Assembly: GCA_029262615.1 (NCBI GenBank)
Contig: JAJCZD010000007.1
Coordinates: 124,001-188,000, forward strand
DNA: 64,000 bases
Reading direction: 5' to 3'
From: Candidatus Babelota bacterium
GTDB lineage: Bacteria > Babelota > Babeliae > Babelales > Vermiphilaceae
Below are positions 61,057 to 64,000 of this stretch, piece after piece. Position 1 is the first letter of the stretch; each line of letters starts with the position of its first letter. The notes below the pieces were generated by a model. The model saw nothing but the letters and a program-made list of their open reading frames with translations, searched no databases and was not told the DNA's origin. The position numbers and the translations under genes were made by a program.

Positions 61057-62751
61057 ATGAATAATCAACTACAAATAATGCGCCACTCGGCAGCTCATTT
61101 GCTTGCTCATGCAGTAATGGAGCTTTTTCCTAAGACAATTCTAACTATCGGGCCACCAACAAAAGCTGGTTTTTTTTATGACTTTTTACCTAAAGAAAAT
61201 TTTAAGTTACTAGATTTGCCAAAAATTGAAGCAAAAATGCATGAAATTGCAGCACGCAACCTACCAATTACTCATGAGCAAATGCCAAAAGAGCAAGCGC
61301 GAAAATTATTTAAAGATAATCCTTTTAAGCTAGAATTAATTGAGCAAATTCCTGGTGATACCGTTGGCATTGCAACACAAGGTGATTTTATTGATTTATG
61401 CAAAGGTGGTCATGTTGATCATACGGGCAAGATTAAACATTTTAAATTAACTGGTATATCTGGTTCTTATTGGCGCGCTGATCGGAATGGCCAAGCACTG
61501 CAGCGCATTGCTGGCACCGCATTTTTAAACGCAAAAGATCTCCGCACGTATGAAAAAAGGGTTGAGGAAGCTCGTAAGTATGATCATCGTAAACTTGGAA
61601 AACAATTAGATCTTTTTTCATTCCACGATGAGGGGGTTGGTTTTCCATTTTTCCATCCTAAAGGAAAGTCAGTAATTCAATTATTAAAAGATTATATGAG
61701 ACACCTTTTAAATAAATATGATTATTTAGAAATTCAAACACCAACAATGCTTTCGGTAGATCTTTGGAAACAATCTGGCCATTACAATTTTTACAAAGAT
61801 AACATGTATTTTTCTGAGATTGATGAAAAGCAATATGCAATCAAGCCAATGAATTGCCCTGGCGCTATAATGATTTACAAAGAACGTCCCCATTCATTTA
61901 GAGAATTACCAATCAGAACTTCAGAATTTGGCAATGTTCATCGATATGAACTCTCTGGAGCGCTCCATGGTCTTTTTCGAGCTCGCGCTTTCACACAAGA
62001 CGATTCTCATATTTTTTGCACTCCTGAACAAATTGAAGATGAGGTATATCATTCACTCTTATTGGCACAAGAAGTATTTAGTAAGTTTGGTTTTAATACT
62101 GTTCGCTACGCTCTTTCCACTAAACCAGAAAAATCTATGGGCTCAGAGCAATTATGGGATAAAGCAACCCAAGCACTAGCAAATGCTCTTAAAAAAGCTA
62201 ATATCAATTATACCGTTGATGAGGGTGAAGGGGCTTTTTATGGCCCAAAAATTGATATGCACATAAAGGATTCTATGGACCGTGATTGGCAATGCGGTAC
62301 TATTCAACTTGACTTCTTCTTACCACAAAACTTTAATCTAGAATATGTTACCTCTGGGGATAAAAGAGAACAGCCAGTTATGATACATCGTGCTATTTAT
62401 GGTTCTCTAGAGCGTTTCTTTGCAATTCTACTGGAACACTTCAAGGGAAAATTACCCTTCTTTATTGCACCAGTACAAATAAAAATACTTACAATTACTG
62501 ACGAACAAGTACCATATGCCAAAAGTATTTTTGAAAAACTAAAAAAGAACGGCTACCGCGTGCAATTGGATGCTTCCTCGGACCAAATATCAACAAAAAT
62601 TAAAAAAGGGCAAATAGAACAAGTACCATGGATGCTTATTATCGGCCAAAAAGAAGTTGATAATAAAACGATTGCTTTGCGTTACTTGAGTGGAAAACAA
62701 GAGTTTGGTCTTTCCCTAGAGAAACTTTTAGAAAAAGCAAACGAAGCTTAA
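61057..62751 (+). CDS. thrS: Threonyl-tRNA synthetase lacking the TGS domain
   Basis: A 564-residue class II synthetase. The N-terminal TGS domain (about 60 residues in E. coli ThrRS) is absent: the protein opens directly at the editing domain, whose HSAAHLLAHAV and DLCKGGHV zinc-like site is intact. The catalytic core has PMNCPGAIMIY with the zinc Cys, RTSEFGNVHRYELSG (motif 2), FYGPKIDMHIKD and IHRAIYGSLERFFAIL (motif 3). The anticodon domain is at about 470-564. A weak ribosome site precedes the ATG. Function should be normal, including Ser-tRNA editing. Confidence 0.95.
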   Translation: MNNQLQIMRHSAAHLLAHAVMELFPKTILTIGPPTKAGFFYDFLPKENFKLLDLPKIEAKMHEIAARNLPITHEQMPKEQARKLFKDNPFKLELIEQIPGDTVGIATQGDFIDLCKGGHVDHTGKIKHFKLTGISGSYWRADRNGQALQRIAGTAFLNAKDLRTYEKRVEEARKYDHRKLGKQLDLFSFHDEGVGFPFFHPKGKSVIQLLKDYMRHLLNKYDYLEIQTPTMLSVDLWKQSGHYNFYKDNMYFSEIDEKQYAIKPMNCPGAIMIYKERPHSFRELPIRTSEFGNVHRYELSGALHGLFRARAFTQDDSHIFCTPEQIEDEVYHSLLLAQEVFSKFGFNTVRYALSTKPEKSMGSEQLWDKATQALANALKKANINYTVDEGEGAFYGPKIDMHIKDSMDRDWQCGTIQLDFFLPQNFNLEYVTSGDKREQPVMIHRAIYGSLERFFAILLEHFKGKLPFFIAPVQIKILTITDEQVPYAKSIFEKLKKNGYRVQLDASSDQISTKIKKGQIEQVPWMLIIGQKEVDNKTIALRYLSGKQEFGLSLEKLLEKANEA

Positions 62752-62900
62752 CCTATCCTCCTTCTTCAATAGCTGCTCCTAATAGAAACAATATAATTAT
62801 TCTACCAATGTAAATATTTCCAACTTGAATTTATAGTTGACTTTTTAATTATGAATTATGCAAAATAGTAATGAATAGATTTTAAATATTAGGGGGCAGA

Positions 62901-63401
62901 ATGAACTATAAAAGTTTTTTATTCTTTATTATAATTGCAGTTGTATCAATTACTGTAGCAAGCTATAGAAAACCAGGGAAAAAGCCGCAAAAAGGTTGGG
63001 CACCACTTTCTGGTAGTGTTGATACCGTTAAAGTGGTTTGCTTACCATATAATTCTCCTGAAATCCGTACTGGTGCTGATCATACAATGCGAAAAAACGG
63101 TGCGATTGCAAAGTTTACTACTACAAAGGACAAAAAATCATATGTTTGTTACGTAAAATTCTTTGCACATAAAGATACAGGTAAACATGCAGCAACCTAC
63201 AAATGCGCAACTCATTTGAATGAGCCTTCAAACTGTACCATAAAATTTAGTGGGGTTCATGGTGCCGAAGAATTGCGTAATATGTGGAATACTCTGAGTA
63301 GTCAGGCAGTCATGTTTAATAATTTACAATCAGCCGTTCAATACCTTAACCAAGATCCAACGGTTGAGCAATTGCCAGTTTATATGGGCCCTGGGAAGTA
63401 A
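62901..63401 (+). CDS. Small exported hypothetical protein
   Basis: A 166-residue protein; signal peptide 1-20 (FLFFIIIAVVSITVASY). The mature part is basic, with four Cys (VVCLPYN, SYVCYVKF, YKCATHL, SNCTIKF) at spacing that would allow two disulfides, and a C-terminal helix. Not recognised. GGGGG precedes the ATG. Confidence 0.7.
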   Translation: MNYKSFLFFIIIAVVSITVASYRKPGKKPQKGWAPLSGSVDTVKVVCLPYNSPEIRTGADHTMRKNGAIAKFTTTKDKKSYVCYVKFFAHKDTGKHAATYKCATHLNEPSNCTIKFSGVHGAEELRNMWNTLSSQAVMFNNLQSAVQYLNQDPTVEQLPVYMGPGK

Positions 63402-63639
63402 CTACTTATTCTTTTTTGCTTTTGCTTCTTTGGCAATCTTTATTATCTCAGCTGGTGTTGTTTTAAAAGAAAGTGGTTGACGAATATTCTGGCCCCACCT
63501 GACCACTAAACGAGAAAATTCAATCCAATACTCTTTTGGCACGACTTTCTCAAGTCCCCAATGGGGTCTGTGCTGGAGTTTTAGTGTGCACCAGTCCAAG
63601 CTGGTTAGCAATTCGATGTACATGCATATCAACAATCAC
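63402..63639 (-). pseudogene. nth: Remnant of endonuclease III (nth), C-terminal part with a frameshift
   Basis: One frame reads VIVDMHVHRIANQLGLVHTK, matching the segment with the catalytic Asp that follows the HhH of Nth. A shift within the next 30 bases leads to LEKVVPKEYWIEFSRLVV RWGQN in the other frame. The four iron-sulfur Cys that should follow are missing (RQPLSFKTTPAE), and the N-terminal half including the HhH and catalytic Lys is absent; its place is taken by the 116-residue gene. Not functional. Confidence 0.78.
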
Positions 63640-63986
63640 TTAATAATTTCGATTTCACAATTCCACTTACTATCGAATTTGAAAATGATTTCTTCAGTAT
63701 TCTTTGGCAATGAAAGGGAGGAGAGCTTATCAATTAACTGCTTAAATTTATCACAAGGAATTTCTATATCCGGTGTTCCACTGTAATCACTCGAAATTAT
63801 AATGCAATTATTGTTTCTGGTTATTGATGTACGATTTGTTCCTGTTCCAAAAATTTCTCCGGTAATAAATTTATAAAAAATATCTAAGTTTTCAAGTCTA
63901 TAATTATCATCTAGAAATTCTGCTAATGACCATAAATTTTTCGTCGTTTTTGGAAATTTTGCTTTAAAAAGCCTTACAGTTTTCAT
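63636..63986 (-). CDS. Hypothetical cytosolic protein
   Basis: A 116-residue acidic-neutral protein with no signal peptide, unusual for the small unknowns in this window. AGGTG precedes the ATG ending at 63986. The stop lies at the boundary of the nth remnant. The alternating strands and helix (LENLDIFYKFITGEIFG, FKQLIDKLSSLSL, IIFKFDSKWNCEIEIIK) recall small immunity-like proteins, but this is only an impression and no family is recognised. Confidence 0.55.
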   Translation of the reverse strand: MKTVRLFKAKFPKTTKNLWSLAEFLDDNYRLENLDIFYKFITGEIFGTGTNRTSITRNNNCIIISSDYSGTPDIEIPCDKFKQLIDKLSSLSLPKNTEEIIFKFDSKWNCEIEIIK

Positions 63987-64000
63987 TTATCACCTAGTGG

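Noticed and set aside
63402-63986. Toxin-antitoxin pair of two small adjacent genes
   Set aside because: The 77-residue frame matches the C-terminal half of endonuclease III, so it is a remnant and not an antitoxin.

Overview
The window looks like chromosome of an AT-rich, host-dependent Gram-negative bacterium, most probably a member of Candidatus Dependentiae (TM6). This assignment is inference. It rests on an ATP/ADP translocase of the obligate-intracellular type (33125-34528), several exported ankyrin proteins, an unusually high share of genes that begin with a signal peptide (about 35 of about 65), exported versions of normally cytosolic enzymes, and ordinary bacterial housekeeping genes with good Shine-Dalgarno sites. 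No phage, plasmid, insertion sequence or CRISPR array was seen, and no gene-free stretch exceeds 300 bases.

Layout. 1-4712: 5' part of thyA, then five exported proteins with ankyrin repeats or a shared short C-terminal module, and an exported macro-domain protein. 4797-11576: leucyl aminopeptidase, an exported alpha/beta hydrolase, an exported thioredoxin reductase-thioredoxin fusion and an exported FtsH-like AAA+ protein with a ruined protease site. 11760-15876: rpiB, a lipoprotein, a LolC/LolE-type permease, pgk and an unknown gene. 16067-24730: an envelope-oriented block with dnaA, a frameshifted cell-wall amidase, two exported cysteine peptidases (C39-like and NlpC/P60), phosphatidylserine decarboxylase and two exported unknowns. 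24911-25174: two arginine tRNAs. 25337-34992: an htrA-tlyA operon, glyS, a YqaA-like membrane protein, ktrB-ktrA potassium uptake, rplU and the nucleotide translocase. 35056-45292: mutS, an exported zinc-finger protein with a very basic segment, a four-gene array of small exported proteins sharing one N-terminal motif, and tandem exported aldonolactone-oxidase-like flavoproteins. 45383-55999: argS, three exported unknowns, tsf-pyrH-frr, tRNA-Lys and tRNA-Leu, a divergent trigger factor, trxB, rpmH-rnpA-yidD and a PIN-PhoH ATPase. 56203-63986: a decayed glyoxalase-fold gene, tandem glycine-rich beta-helix proteins, thrS, an exported unknown, a decayed nth fragment and an unknown small gene.

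How it fits together. The translocase can import host ATP. Lipoprotein export, PE synthesis and peptidoglycan amidases show that a real two-membrane envelope is kept. The exported set (ankyrin, macro, zinc finger, cysteine peptidases, beta-helix, flavoproteins, redox fusion) is what would be expected at a host interface, although delivery into the host cannot be read from sequence. Frame-damaged genes (amidase, VOC, nth) show ongoing gene loss, while tandem duplications (ankyrin pair, oxidase pair, beta-helix pair, four-gene array) show that exported families are expanding.
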